DNA of 64,000 nucleotides from Schistocerca nitens (taxonomy: Eukaryota; Arthropoda; Insecta; Orthoptera; Acrididae): NCBI RefSeq assembly GCF_023898315.1, contig NC_064619.1, positions 483,889,376 through 483,953,375 on the forward strand. The letters run 5' to 3'. Within the stretch, counting starts at the first letter, position 1, and every line of letters starts with the position of its first letter. The notes under the pieces are model-generated. The model saw nothing but the letters and a program-made list of their open reading frames with translations, did no database searches and was not told the origin of the DNA. This document shows, piece after piece, positions 22,332-34,559 of the stretch. Both the position numbers and the translations under genes were made by a program.

Positions 22332-23829
22332 CCCTAAGCAAGAACCAGCTTTCAATAAACATTTTCTTTTTATGAACACACATGTATTGTTATAATTTAT
22401 CATATTAACAAGTCATTTTGCTTTAATCATATATACATTACAAAACTCTAATTTTCCTGTCACAAATCAAGGACTTTAAATACTCCATAAGTGCCTATAC
22501 ATAGTTACATAATGTAAACCTATTTCAAATCTATAACAGTGTTTGGAAGTGTGTATACGTAATTACTTTGATACTATTTCTCTATCATTCCACGAAGGAA
22601 AAGTGAGTCCCTAAATCTTTCCATGCAAGCTCTGGTTACCCTTATTTCATCGCGACGGTCATTTCTCTCCACGGAGGTGGTCATAACAAAATATTCTGGC
22701 ATTCGGAGGAGAAAGTTGGTTATTTAAATCTCTTGTTGTGACGGAAAACGCCTTCGTTTGAATGATGTCTGGTCCTTTCAATCCCCTACAAACCAACCAA
22801 CCAGCGTGAATGATGGCCAATTCTATTCGCTTATCACAGCCGTGACAGCCTCTCATTTCGTGGTAGTACTTCTTTGAATTTTTTGATGGTCTCCTTCAGT
22901 CCTGTGCGGTCCAGAAGAGAACGGACAGAAGCAGTACAGACAGTGTAGCAGATTTGTTGCAGCTTCTAAGTCTTCTGGCAATAAAACGCAGTTTTTGCTA
23001 GCCGAAGACGGTTGTTTAGCGTTTTCGCACTCATGTTCCACCTCGACAGTAGTATTTTAATATCTTACACGAAAGCGGAGTTTCATTGACACCTTCTTAC
23101 GCAATACATGATGGGAATGGCTTAGTCATATCACACAGTATCGAAATTTCATGTTCCTGCTGTCCTCTCGGATGTTTCATATGACGGATAATTCAGCCAA
23201 GAACGCCGGTCTGCTCTCTCCAGCACAGTGCTAGCTCTGTTGCTCGCAGCGGCTGGAGACTCCAGAGCGGTCCAGCAGGGAGCCGCCGCAGGGGGCGCCC
23301 GCGAGCGCCTGTCGTGACCGCTGGACACGCTCTGACGATCCCAGCGTCTGCCTCCGATGGACGCTCACGTGCGCTGACTAGTCACCGCTATAGCCTGCGC
23401 ACGAACCATACGCATGCACTTGGTCGTGAGCTGTACACTGTCGTAAAGGCGCTCGTTTGATCTGAGTGAAGAGGCTACAGTCTCCAGGCAGGAGCCATCG
23501 ACCTTATGGCAGAGATGTCCATTTGGCGCAGTCCATTCGGAATTGGTCCGTTTAGCGTCGGTCCGCAGTAGGGGAACACTCACCAACGGGCCACCTCATG
23601 CGCCGTCGCGCCGCCAGCTCGCAGTGGTCTGAAACTGGGACGTGTGAAGAAGCTCTTTCAGTAGAGAGCGGCGCCTGTGACCGGAACGAGTTCCTCAGTT
23701 TCGCTGCACCTGCTGCATGCAGTTACTTACGAGATATGGGTTTCAGTAGAAGACAATTATATCATTCGATATTCGTTCAAGAACTTGGTGACTCTTGAAA
23801 GTATTAAGAAATTTTGTGGAGACGTATAA
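22332..23829. other. unassigned, with a CpG-rich stretch
   Basis: About 23190-23720 is GC- and CpG-rich (for example GGAGCCGCCGCAGGGGGCGC near 23280) in an otherwise AT-rich region. No reading frame there shows a domain. A promoter-associated CpG island or a GC-rich repeat are both possible. Confidence 0.35.
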
Positions 23830-24763
23830 TACAGGGTGATTCAAAAAGAATACCACAACTTTAGGAATTTAAAACTCTGCAACGACGAAAGGCAGAGCTA
23901 AGCACTATCTGTCGGCGAATTAAGGGAGCTATAAAGTTTCATTTAGTTGTACATTTGTTCGCTTGAGGCGCTGTTGACTAGGCGTCAGCGTCAGTTGATG
24001 CTAAGATGGCGACCGCTCAACAGAAAGCTTTTTGTGTTATTGAGTACGGCAGAAGTGAATCGACGACAGTTGTTCAGCGTGCATTTCGAACGAAGTATGG
24101 TGTTAAACCTCCTGATAGGTGGTGTATTAAACGTTGGTATAAACAGTTTACAGAGAATGGGTGTTTGTGCAAAGGTAAAAGTTCTGGACGGCCGAGAACG
24201 AGTGATGAAAATGTAGCACGCATCCAGCAAGCATTTGTTCGCAGCCCAGGAAAATCGACTCGCAGAGCTAGCAGAGAGCTGAAAATTCCACAATCAACTA
24301 TATGGAGAGTCCTACGAAAAAGGTTAGTTATGAAACCCGAACGTCAACTACCCGAGGCGATGGATCGGCCGCCAGGCAGCCCGTGACAGAGCACTTCATC
24401 ACTGGCCTCCAAGAATCCCTGATCTTACCCCCTGCGATCTTTTCTTATGGGGGTATGTTAAGGATATGGTGTTTCGGCCACCTCTCCCAGCCACCATTGA
24501 TGATTTGAAACGAGAAATAACAGCAGCTATCCAAACTGTTACGCCTGATATGCTACAGAGAGTGTGGAACGAGTTGGAGTATCGGGTTGATATTGCTCGT
24601 GTGTCTGGAGGGGGCCATATTGAACATCTCTGAACTTGTTTTTGAGTGAAAAAAAACCTTTTTAAATACTCTTTGTAATGATGTATAACAGAAGGTTATA
24701 TTATGTTTCTTTCATTAAATACACATTTTTAAAGTTGTAGTATTCTTTTTGAATCACCCTGTA
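23830..24763 (+). mobile_element. mariner-like transposon with a large internal deletion
   Basis: The ends TACAGGGTGATTCAAAAAGA and the inverted TCTTTTTGAATCACCCTGTA are almost perfect for about 35 bp, with TA flanks. The element is 934 bp long. Its transposase N-terminus and C-terminus are both present but about 400 bp between them are gone (junction near 24340), so it is non-autonomous. The preserved ends suggest it could still be recognised by a related transposase. Confidence 0.92.
24006..24616 (+). pseudogene. mariner-like transposase, middle deleted
   Basis: The start ATG at 24006 gives MATAQQKAFCVIEYGRSES, then RTKYGVKPPDRWCIKRWYKQ (first helix-turn-helix), GRPRTSDENVARIQQ (GRPR hinge) and LKIPQSTIWRVLRKRL (second helix-turn-helix). 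After about residue 112 the sequence jumps to the C-terminal region, read in another frame: RIPDLTPCDLFLWGYVKD carries the third catalytic Asp, and WNELEYRVDIARVSGGGHIE ends at about 24633. The first two catalytic aspartates lie in the deleted part. Confidence 0.88.
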
Positions 24764-25140
24764 CATTGCTTCAGATGGTCTACCCAGTGAACAGAAGAAA
24801 GTACACAAATATCAGGCAAGAAATCAAGAATCAGCAACTCAAGTTCCTTTGCCGCTGTTTCAACTCAGGCCTTGGGACAGATAGTTCCTTACATGTATCA
24901 AGAGATTCAGCGTCGAGCAGAAGGATACATGAACTGAACCACCGGATGTGTGCAATACTGCCAATACTGCCGTTATCTGTAGTTGACGGAGAAAATTCCG
25001 TCGTTGATTATTTTCTGGGACTAAGAGACCCTAGAAGAAGGCAGAGATCGTGATTTCTCTCGGCAAAAACACTTGGTGGGGATATCCATATAAGGCCTGA
25101 AGATATGGTCCCAGAACTTTCATTCTGTAGCGTACCTCCA
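24764..25140 (+). other. unassigned; one 95-codon frame of unknown nature
   Basis: The frame 24766-25053 has no domain I recognise. It begins right after the mariner end, so its start codon is probably fortuitous. Confidence 0.3.
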
Positions 25141-25144
25141 CCAG

Positions 25145-25275
25145 CAGGCAGGAGAAGAGGTACTGGTGGAGGTAAAGCTATGACTATAGGCCGTCAGTCG
25201 TAGAGTAATCGGTGGAGTACATGTCCATGAAAGGTAAAGGCCTAGAGACAAGGGTCCACAAAGTTTGGCTCTTTT
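25145..25275 (+). repeat. degraded copy of the tRNA-like repeat seen as an array at 39.7-40.7 kb
   Basis: GAGGTACTGGTGGAGGTAAA, GGCCGTCAGTCGT, a GTACATGTCC...AAAGGTAAAGG stretch and CACAAAGTTT follow in the same order as in the reverse complement of the 301-bp unit. It is in plus orientation and strongly diverged. Confidence 0.5.
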
Positions 25276-25837
25276 TCTTTTTTTTTAAAAAAAAAAGAGA
25301 AAAAAGCGGAAATGGGTATTTCGTTCGTCACTCGAAGTTTCTTCTGAGACAAGATATCATCAGATTTGCCGACATAGAGTGACCAATGACAGCCCAAACG
25401 CCAACGGGTCATGTGCAGGCCACGACGGAAGGCAGTATAGAAAACAGTGGTAGTACATCTACTGCGTAGCTATTATGCTATTTTGTGCAACCACTGTATT
25501 AATGCGACTGATTATTGTATTACTATTAATACGAAAGACTTATGATTTTAGCCAAAGGCTTCACGAAAAATCTACGGTGCGTCCCGAACTGCGCACACGG
25601 TTTTTTTTTCGTAAAAATTGCGCTGATTTAGCTTGTGATCTGTTGACAGTAGTTCATATATACGACAGTGAATGGTTAGTTACTTACTTTGCTCGCCTGA
25701 GCATCATCAAACATGTTGAAATTCTAAAAGAAAGGGAAGGAGTACGAAATACTACTAGTGACATATTGAACATTCTCGGTAGTAGCAGTCACTACACCAC
25801 GCGATAAACAACGGTGATTTTTACTTTATGTGAACAT
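25276..25837. other. unassigned; T/A hairpin at the start
   Basis: About 25270-25307 is a near-palindrome of T-rich then A-rich runs. No gene is recognised in the rest. Confidence 0.4.
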
Positions 25838-26215
25838 GCACTAACGGAAAAAATCGCAAAACTGAAAAATAATCATTCCAAATGTGAAATTCTGGTACAT
25901 TAATAACCAGTGGAACCGCCAGAATGATGAATGCAAGTGTGCAAACGTGCATGCGTTGTGTTGTATAGGTGGCGGATGTGAATTTATGCAACGAATTCCA
26001 TGCCTGTTGCACTTGGTCGGTGAAAACAGGAACAGTTAACGCTTTTTGTCGATGACAATGGAATTGTCGTCCGATGATGTCCCATATGTGCTCGTATGGA
26101 ATCAGATTTCGCTATCAACAGGCCAAGGCAACATGACGATATTTTATAGAGTTTGCTGGTTTATAAAAGCGGTATGTGGGCGAGCGTTACCCTGTTGAAA
26201 AACATGGGCTAGTTG
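25838..26215 (-). mobile_element. truncated Tc1-like element (end fragment)
   Basis: ACGGAAAAAATCGCAAAACTG followed by AAATGTGAAATTCTGGTACA and CATGCCTGTTGCACTTGGTC parallels the left part of the element at 29139. Only the terminal non-coding part and the transposase C-terminus (minus strand) remain. Similarity stops near 26215. Confidence 0.75.
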
Positions 26216-26463
26216 ACACAGCTCTGCCTAACTGAACAATACACAATTTTACACATTACTTCATATGATTTTATATGCGTTACTCTCTGCCAAGAATTGC
26301 AGTTTGTCTTTAAAACTGAATAAAATTTTTAATCTCTAATTGGTATTATAAAATGCAGATCCTTATTTGCGAGTCTTTAACTTTATTGCAAGACTGTCTG
26401 AAATGTTGCGAATATATGGAATTTTGCACTGGGTTCTGTAACTACGGAGTGATTGCTGTTTGC

Positions 26464-26670
26464 CGGCCGTGGTGGCCAAGCGGTTCTAGGCGCTTCAGTC
26501 TGGAACCGCGCGACCGCTACGGTCGCAGGTTCGAATCCTGCCTCGGGCATGAATGTTTGTGATGTCCTTAGGTTAGTTCGATTTAAGTAGTTCTAAGTTC
26601 CAGGGGACTGATTACCTAAGATGTTAAGTCCCATAGTGCTCAGAGCATTTGAACAATTTTTTTTTTATTT
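26464..26670 (+). mobile_element. tRNA-derived SINE (main family)
   Basis: Full plus-strand copy with a T-rich 3' end, flanked by CTGTTTGC (26456-26463 and 26671-26678). Confidence 0.93.
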
Positions 26671-27246
26671 CTGTTTGCTAGCTTACAGAAGTGGTGTAAT
26701 GTAATTCATTTTACTTTTTCGTAGAAAATTATCAATCAGGTCAGAATATTTTGTAGAACATTAGAGAGTTTTTTCATTTTCAGTAATTTTTTATTCAATT
26801 CAGCAAGTGCCGAAAACGCCGTAAGCACGTCTAGAAATGTTGAATGAAAGTGTTTGATTAAAACTAGGTTTCTGTTGGTGAAAGTAAAACAGCAAGGAAT
26901 ATAATGGCATCATACACATTGATGAGCCAAAATACTATGATCACACTACGCCTTGAGACTGAATGCCACATTGTCGTCTTGCGGACGCTTGACTTACGTA
27001 ACGTATGTAAGTGGAGTAGAGACGTATTGGGAATCACTGTAGCGACGATATTCGCAGCAAACGAGAAATCTATTCATATAATAGGGTGGGAAAGAGCGTC
27101 TCGGAAACGGCGAAGCTGATCGGCTGTTCATGCCACTGTCGTGAGGACGGTGAAACCACGACTAGGCAGTAAAATGTTAGACGTCGAAGTCCCAACATAT
27201 AAAGTGGAGGTCGAATACTTGCCCGCTCTGTAAAGCATGATAGGGG

Positions 27247-27800
27247 ATGATCTGCGACAAATTAGACACCGCTCAACGCACGATGCTGAACACTGGGGTC
27301 CCATCTTGTCCTAACGATGTCGTAAATTACGACTGCGGTGGGAACAGAATTATCCATATTGGGCAGCGGATCAGTAGGAAGAACCACGTTTCTACTTACG
27401 CCAGGTCAGTGGACGTATCCAGTACACCATCATCATCCAGGGGAACAGCTGCTGGAAACATGCATCACGTCATGGACGCAGGCCGATGGGGCAATATTAT
27501 AATTTGCGAGACATTCACTTGGGCTTCCACGGTACCTGTGGTAGTTTTCAAAGGGACCATCACAGTTGCGGAGTACCTGAATTATTTCGGATTACCTATA
27601 TGCTACCAAAAGGATATCTGCACGTGTCACAAGACCAGGATCGTCCTATAGCGAACTCATCTTATCTCTTGGCCACTAAATTTGTCATATCTGAATCGGA
27701 TGAAACGCATATAGAACGCTATCGGCAGGATGAAACAGATGCTATCACATCCCTGTTCTGCGCCCGCAAACCACCAGACTGTAATTTAGGGGGCCTGCAG
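27247..27800 (+). pseudogene. decayed Tc1-like transposase
   Basis: Segments in two plus frames preserve the middle and C-terminal part: AQRTMLNTGVPS, TWASTVPVVVFKGTITVAEYL, and in another frame ETHIERYRQDETDAIT and FCARKPPDCNL. The DDE blocks are too worn to assign every catalytic residue. The segment before 27247 should hold the HTH region and is barely readable. Confidence 0.6.
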
Positions 27801-27898
27801 TGAACTGAGCGTAAACTTTGGCTGCTACATACCTCCATAAAATTAACAAAGACTTGTAGAATCCATGAAACTGAGGATAGCTGCTGTATTCCAAAGTT

Positions 27899-28093
27899 CA
27901 AATGGCTTCAAATGGCTCTGAGAACTATGAGACTTAACATCGGAGGTCATTAGTCCCTTAGAACTTAGAACTACTTAAACCTAACTAACCTAGGGTCATC
28001 ACACACATCCATGCCCGAATTCGAGCCTGCGACCGTAGCAGTCGCGCGGTTCCGGACTGAAGCGCCTAGAACCGCTCGGCCACCGCGGCCGGC
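27899..28093 (-). mobile_element. tRNA-derived SINE (main family)
   Basis: Minus-strand copy inside the Tc1 relic, between perfect 12-bp repeats TATTCCAAAGTT (27887-27898 and 28094-28105). Its box B region has lost a few bases (ATTCGAGCC). Confidence 0.94.
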
Positions 28094-28155
28094 TATTCCA
28101 AAGTTGGATCAACATATTATTAAGCAGATAGTTACAACGTTGCGGCTCAACAAAC

Positions 28156-29138
28156 AAATACCAGCAAAAACACTTACCTTCATCTCTGTGGAATGTGAAT
28201 ATAAGGTACCGATACTGAAAATTTAGTGTGACAGAGCTGCTGAAGTGCACGTGCAGGTAATAAATTTCCACTTCTTTCGATCCCGCTCTACCATATTTCA
28301 GTGAAGTGTGTCCGTTCTACGACGGCAGTTACAACGTCAACATTGGTTTCAGTGGACTAGAATTATTAATATGTCAGAGCAGAGTAAAAATTTGTCTTGA
28401 TTAACCTACTATAGCCACTTTGAGTTTCTCGTAATAATTACATATATAGGTGCTGTTAAAAGATCAGTTTTACTATAGATATTTCCGATTTGGGAAACTG
28501 GCTTCTCAGTTTCTTTATTTGTTCGTCCTTTGGATGCTGACGTAAGCAGCCTATGCGGAAACTTCGTGCGGCACTTACTGACACGTCTGGTGTGACGTGT
28601 AACAAGTCGCAGCGCGGTAGTGAAGGCGTAGAGAAAAGAAGCGAGCGTACAAACTTTGGACTGGGGAAAGAAATTTATGGTATCTCGGTACACAGTGAAG
28701 CAACGTACGTGTTTGATTTTCAGCACTGAGGTTGGTATGAAGCACGAGATATGTTAGATCTCTGTAATGGTCTCATGATACGAATACTTGACACTTCAAC
28801 ACTCAGAGTGGAAGGCTACAATAAAATCGTCTATTGGAGTTCTACTAATGTGATTTTGCTAAAGGCAACACTTAACAAATATAAATGTAGGACATCTTTC
28901 TTTAAGAATAACTAATACTTCTTCATTAGTTCGCTACTTTCACAAACGTATTTATTTTTCAGGCTCTGCTGTCGAATATAAAACTGTGGATATCTCTAAT
29001 ACTTATATCGAACCTGAGACGAAGCGTCTAGGGAAATAAAACTAACCAGGCTGGTACTCATCCTTAATAGCAAAACGTAAGAACAAAATGTAATTTTCAT
29101 ATTGACAGTCTAATAGTAAACAGCAATTATCTTTGATA
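28156..29138. other. unassigned AT-rich sequence
   Basis: I see nothing recognisable. Confidence 0.4.
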
Positions 29139-30455
29139 CACATTGACGGAAAAAAACCGTAACACCAAAAAGTAATTAATGGAAAATAATGAAATTTCGA
29201 GAAGACATTAGTCTACCTAACATATTTAAGTTTTAACGTTGTAAGATAGCAAGTTAATAGTAAGCGCGAGATAAGCCACTGCAAATGTGAAATGCTCGTA
29301 CATTAATAATAACCGGTGTAACAGACAGAATGATGAATGCAAGTTTGCAGACGTGCATGCATTGAGTTGTGCAGATGTCGGATGTCAGTTTTGTGGGATG
29401 GAGTTCCATGCCTCTTGAAGCACTTGGCCGGCCAATATAGGCTTTGTCTTTGTGAATGATGCTGGAATTATTTCCGATTGTGTGCCACGTGTTCTCGTCT
29501 GGAGACAGATATGGTCATCGAGCAGGTCAAGGCAACATGACTATACTCTGTAGAGTATATTGGGTTACAACAGGGGTATGTAGGCGGACGTTATCCTGTT
29601 GAAAAGCACTTTCTGGAATGTTAAACAAAAGCAGCACAACAGTGCCGTAGAAATCTGCAGTCATTGTGCCTGAGATAACCACGAGAGTGCTCCTGCTATT
29701 ATACAAAATCGTACCCCACACCATAACTGCAGGTTTAGATCCAGTGTATTTAGCATGCAGACAGGCTTGTTCTAAGTCCTCAGCAGCCTCCTCCTAACCT
29801 TACACACGGCCATCACTGGCGCCGAGGCACAACCAGTTTTCATTAGAAAACGCAGAAGACCTCCATATCACCCTCCAATTGGATCTTGCTTGACACCACT
29901 GAAGCTGTAAATGTTGGTGGTTTGGTATCAATGGTATGCAAGCAGCAGGGCGTCTGTCGGTGTTCAAATGTGTGTGAAATCTTATGGGACTAATCTTACA
30001 CACTACTTAACCTAAATTATCCTAAGGACAAACACACACACCCATGCCCGACAGAGGACTCGAACCTGCGCCAGGATCAGCCGCACAGTCCATGACTGCA
30101 GCGCCTTAAACCGCTCGGCTAATCCCTTTAAGTAAGCGATTGGTAACAGTTCGTTGAGCCACCCTGGTGCCAAACGCTGCTCAAACTGCTGCTGCAGTTG
30201 CAGTACGATGCGCCAGAGCCCCACGCTGAACACGGTCTTCGCCCTCAGTAGTGTCTCGTCGCCGTTCGGAGCCCAGTCTTCTTGCGACTGTACGTTCTCG
30301 TGAGCACCGCTGTCAGCAATCATGTACACTGGCTACATTCCCGCCAAGATTTTCTGCAGTATCGCAGAAGGAACATCCAGCTTCTTCTAGCCCCGTTACG
30401 CGACATTATTCAAACTCATTAAGATGTTGGAAACGGTGTCTTCGTCGCCTGTAAG
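29139..30455 (-). mobile_element. Tc1-like transposon, one end missing, with nested SINE
   Basis: The left end CACATTGACGGAAAAAAACC is the terminal repeat of a Tc1-like family. The transposase reads on the minus strand: 30003-29800 carries QWCQARSNWRVIWRSSAF and SNENWLCLGASDGRV, and 29724-29527 carries MVWGTILYNSRSTLVVISG and FQQDNVRLHTPVVTQ (second catalytic block). The first block reads FSNEN where FSDES is usual, so the first catalytic Asp is changed to Asn. The HTH-encoding part lies at about 30150-30455. The right terminal repeat is absent: the sequence runs directly into a SINE tail at 30456. Confidence 0.82.
29962..30126 (-). mobile_element. tRNA-derived SINE, divergent subfamily
   Basis: The minus-strand head has box B-like GGACTCGAACCTGCGCC and GCGCCTTAAACCGCTCGGC, followed by a shorter body (ATCCTAAGGACAAACACAC) and the tail ATGGGACTAATCTTACACAC. 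It differs from the main family in head and tail and is about 30 bp shorter. It interrupts the Tc1-like element. Confidence 0.82.
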
Positions 30456-30520
30456 TCTAGGGGACTGATGACCTCAGATGTTAAGTACCATAGTGCTTAG
30501 AGCCATTTGAGCCATTTTTA
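30456..30520 (+). repeat. SINE 3' tail fragment
   Basis: GTCTAGGGGACTGATGACC...GTTAAGTACC...AGAGCCATTTGAGCC is the last 65 bp of the main SINE family with no head. It abuts the truncated Tc1-like element. Confidence 0.85.
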
Positions 30521-31728
30521 AAATCAGTGCTCTTAACAGTGTTTTACCTACGGGTATACAATGTTACTGGAGATAACTGACAACGCTGAAAGAATACGAA
30601 AAGAAAAGAAAAAACAACCCAGAAACCAATATGCGATCAAGCTGTTTGAGAGGTAACACCGAGTGTATCCTTACGAGCCGCCGTTAGTTCTGTTTGAAAT
30701 ATTGTCCTAATTATTGAAAATGTATTTGAACTATTAAATTGTTGGATGAATTGATTGTTTCGAAAGAGGTTCACAAATAGCGCCATTTTATGGAAATTCT
30801 TTAACCAATACAGGCATTTAATTCATGAAAAGCCATTGAAAGCGACCTTGTTTTAGGCGGTGAGCTTCTGCGATTATTAACACCGCATGTTTAACATATC
30901 TTCCTTCCCCTTACTAAAGGTTATGGGATTGTTGCCCAGTACAAGGAAGCATCCCAAAATCTCAGTTTAATCCCTTAATGATTTCGAACTCCAAAACAAT
31001 GTATCGAAATTCGACACGAATACAAAGCGAAAACTGAAAATCCTGCAGTCGAAATATACTAAGTAGCACGCATGCATATGTATGTCACTGTTCTATGACT
31101 GGCCAAAGACAACGTGGCGCACATTTCGGAATACCTACCATATCCGGTCTACAGTCTGAGCTCATTCCGATGCTTTGTTTACCGTCAGACTGACTGGAAA
31201 AAATCAACTTCATCTGTGCTCCGCATCCGATGTTTTGATGTCGCAATCCCAGTTTAGGACTGAAGCGTAAACTAGTCGCTTGGCAGACAGGATATAAAGC
31301 GAGACGTATCTGTTGCTCGTCATGGAAGACTTTGCGGGGTAGAAACTTCGATTGCATTTACCGAAGCTGGGGGATATTTGAGCGTTCCGTGTAAGTTTAA
31401 ATTGAAGATAATTTTCTAGATCAGTAATGGCTTTTGTGCACGAACAACAATGTGTTCTCGGAATGAGATACATAATATAAGCTAGTTTGGCCTTACATAT
31501 TCGTTGTAATGAGGCTCCACAGGTTTTTAATTTTCGTTTAGGTTCATCAAGTTAATAAATGCATAAACGACCTCTGTTTTCATTTTCTAGAAAACAGACG
31601 ATAATTTTAACGTTATTACACCAAAGATATAATAAAATTCGAGCTAAAATTTCGGAAATTTGCATGACTCAGTTCACTTTTGCTATGTATTAATAACAGT
31701 TGCACCCAGTCTGATATCCGAGGTGTTG
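30521..31728. other. unassigned AT-rich sequence
   Basis: Overlapping minus-strand frames at 31085-31473 have no recognised domain. I see nothing supported. Confidence 0.4.
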
Positions 31729-31958
31729 GTTGGTTGGTTGATTCGAGGGAGGGACGAAACAGTGAGGTCATCGGTCCCGTAGGACTGGGGAAATATGGTG
31801 AAGGGCTTCGACCGTGCCCCTTCCCAGGAGCCATCCCGGTATTTACCTGAAGCGATTTATGGAAGTCACGGAAAAACAAAATCACGATGGCCAGACGCGG
31901 GTTTAAACCGTCGTCTTCCCGAATGCGTGTGCTAACCACTCGCTCAGTAAACGAGGTA
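31729..31958 (-). mobile_element. tRNA-derived SINE (second family)
   Basis: The minus-strand head reads on the plus strand as GCGGGTTTAAACCGTCG (box B) then GTGTGCTAACCACTCGC (box A). The body contains GAGGTCATCGGTCCCGTAGG and CCATCCCGGTATTTACCTG, and the far end is a GGTTGGTTGGTTG microsatellite at about 31733. This arrangement is widespread in arthropod genomes. CGAGGT flanks both ends. Confidence 0.85.
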
Positions 31959-33585
31959 TCCCAGGAGGAATGGTCACTATTGAGAGACATATCAGGTACA
32001 GTTATAAGAAGCGAAAAATCTAGTAAATATAGACTCCAAAACGTGTACCTTGAGAACTATGAGCAGTTGATCTTCGTCACTGTAAAACAAATCTCTTCTA
32101 CTGCAAGCTCTTGGCTTTCCGTATTTTGAGAGGCGATAGTACGGATAAAAACAAGAAAAAGAAGTTTAGTAAACGTGGACTCTAAAAAGAATCCTTAAGT
32201 GCTGTAAGTTTTCATCATCGTTACAGTGACACACCACTCCTCTAATGGAGAATTTCTCACAGTTCTTAAAGTATACGTTTTAGAGCCCGTGTTGTTTGTT
32301 TCGAATGATCGTTCCTATCATATACCTGTATACTGACCATTCGTTCTGCCACATCCTCTATGTTCTTATAATTATATATCATGTACGTTATTATAATTAT
32401 TTGTGTTGATTCCATCTGCCTTAGTACTTCCGTTTGTGTAGCTTTCTTGCCGCAGGGCAATGTTAATCAGAGGAAAATTATCTCAGATTTCAACTACCAG
32501 ATTCTACTGATCCTTTATTTCAGCTTCTTTTGAGCTGATTTCATTGATTTTCCACGTCATTCAATGAAGAGGCAACTGTGTTAACTTCAAATACCCCTCC
32601 TGTCAGGCTACTTACTATGAATCACAATCACGATTAATTTTTATTTCAGTAAATGTACATTCGTAATATTTATTGAAGACTCTGCTGCATCTCTGTCATT
32701 CAAGGCACGAGAACGGTTTATTGTTCCTAACTCTTTAAGTCGAATGCGTGATATTATATGGTTAAATGTTTAGATATTTATACCACAAAAATACTAATTC
32801 TATATATTTACCGCACTGTCGTGATTTTTTCAACGTGACATAAATATCTCAAATTCATTGTTAAAAATACGCCAATAAAAGTAATGAAGGTTTGGCCTAA
32901 GGCTCTGTATAATCTAAGGCTCTGCTTGAAGGTCATATTCTCAGGATAGAATCTGGATACAGTACATACTGACGCTAGTATTTCAGTCTTAGATGGTAAT
33001 CGTGTGGCAGTTTCTCATCTCCATGTGCATGTAGGGGCGTCTACCCAGATTAACTTAGCATCACTCAAAAACTAATATCAAACCATTTCAAATTTTCTAG
33101 TCTCGTAAACGGTGATTTTCTTTGGATAATTGTGACTGAAGGCAAACGTCGCTTGCAGGCTATATTACAGTTCTGCTTTCTACAGAAATTCTAGCTAATA
33201 ACTCGCATAGCGACGAGGACTGTGCACTTAACCGAACCATGGTAAACCTAGATATTTTCTCACACGCATCGCTTTAACAGAGGGATGAATTTCATGACAA
33301 GAAGCAGGAAATGACCCTAAAAACAGCTCTGGACTTCAGGAGACCTTAATAAGTTGTACACTGAAGTGGATTGAGAACATTTTGACACTGAAGCACATTA
33401 GTTAACAGAGGTGTATTTGTGTAAGGACAAAGGGGAAATATAAGTAGAAAGTAAAGAAATGATAACTGAAAAATTTAGAAAAGAACAGTAGATTCGTTGG
33501 ATAGTCCAATCATAATGATGCTTGTGTGCAACATCCATACTCGAGCTCATAAGTGGTGATTATTACTATAATATTATTGTCTCAG
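31959..33585. other. unassigned AT-rich sequence
   Basis: No gene or recognised repeat is seen. Confidence 0.4.
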
Positions 33586-33765
33586 GGTGCTAAGCATTAC
33601 AATCTATCTAATTCAGATGGCTGGAAAAATGGAAAAATAAGTGTAGATCCCAATGCATACATCACGGTGTCTCCCCAAAAATTCAGCGGATTAAGTTCTG
33701 GAGCACGCAGCTCACAGGCACAGCTGTCATTGATCCGTGTGTCGGTTGATTATAGTTCCCAGTAG
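33586..33765 (+). CDS. possible terminal exon of an unknown host gene
   Basis: The frame follows an acceptor-like TATTATTGTCTCAG ending at 33585 and runs in phase to a TAG at 33763-33765: GAKHYNLSNSDGWKNGK, then ISVDPNAYITVSPQ, then a serine-rich end. The composition is protein-like and it has no transposon similarity I can name. No donor or upstream exon is visible in the window, and no clear AATAAA follows closely. It may equally be a chance frame. Confidence 0.25.
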   Translation, partial: GAKHYNLSNSDGWKNGKISVDPNAYITVSPQKFSGLSSGARSSQAQLSLIRVSVDYSSQ

Positions 33766-34023
33766 TCATTATCGTATAAAAATCTTTCGGGTACCCTCAT
33801 TTCACGGGATCGTTCATGAATTTACCGATACCTCTTTCATTTAGTGCAGTATCTGCAACTATATCCATATTTTAGTTTGACATATCGACAAGCTGCTTTC
33901 CACTGTTTATGCAGGGCGGCAGATATCTCTCAGACAATTTTTTCAGAGTTACATTTTCTACGTATTTATTTTCATTTTATTTTTAAAAATAACTTACATC
34001 TCATTCTATAATGCTTGTTCTGC
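33766..34023. other. unassigned
   Basis: Short AT-rich stretch before the nested transposon cluster. Confidence 0.4.
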
Positions 34024-34559
34024 TGCACTGGTGTCCAAAATTCAAGCAACAAATCACTATATCCCCTTCTTGTGTTTAATTCACGATATAATCATACAAT
34101 TTGTCAACGGATATCCGTACGATCGTGTCCTGCACGGAAGATGGCATTCTGGACAAAGGACAACCACACCATCGATGGCGACAGGGCACCTGTCAAACGC
34201 TATAGCGTTTGCTGGGTTGTCCCACATCCACAATCGCTGTGTAAACAGTCACAGACGGTGCAATATGGCACAGAAAAGACGCCTGCGAGGCTCTGTGCGG
34301 TGGAGGGCCAGGGGAAGGATAGAAACAGGGCATTGCAATCTAATATGGCCCGATGGCTGTTTTTTTTTTTCGAGTATGGCGACAGTTTATACAGGGTGTT
34401 ACAAAAAGGTACGGCCAAACTTTCAGGAAACATTCCTTACACACAAATGAAGAAAAGATGTTATGTGGACATGTGTCCGGAAACGCTTAATTTCCATGTC
34501 AGATCTCATTTTAGTTTGTTCTTCCACCTACGCTCAATGGAGCACGTTATCATGATTTC

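Larger units (their letters stand above)
26913..28155 (+). mobile_element. Tc1-like transposon relic with nested SINE
   Basis: The left end ACATTGATGAGCCAAAATAC and the degraded right end (GTTACAACGTTGCGGCTCAAC, about 28131-28151) are recognisable inverted ends of a Tc1-like family. In between, the plus strand keeps diverged transposase text, for example TFTWASTVPVVVFKGTITVA (about 27512) and CHKTRIVL. The order of blocks matches a complete element, so it decayed by point changes and small deletions. A SINE occupies 27899-28093. Confidence 0.78.

Noticed and set aside
23190-23720. CpG-rich stretch as a definite promoter
   Set aside because: It has GC content only, with no initiator, exon or donor that I can defend. 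Kept as unassigned.
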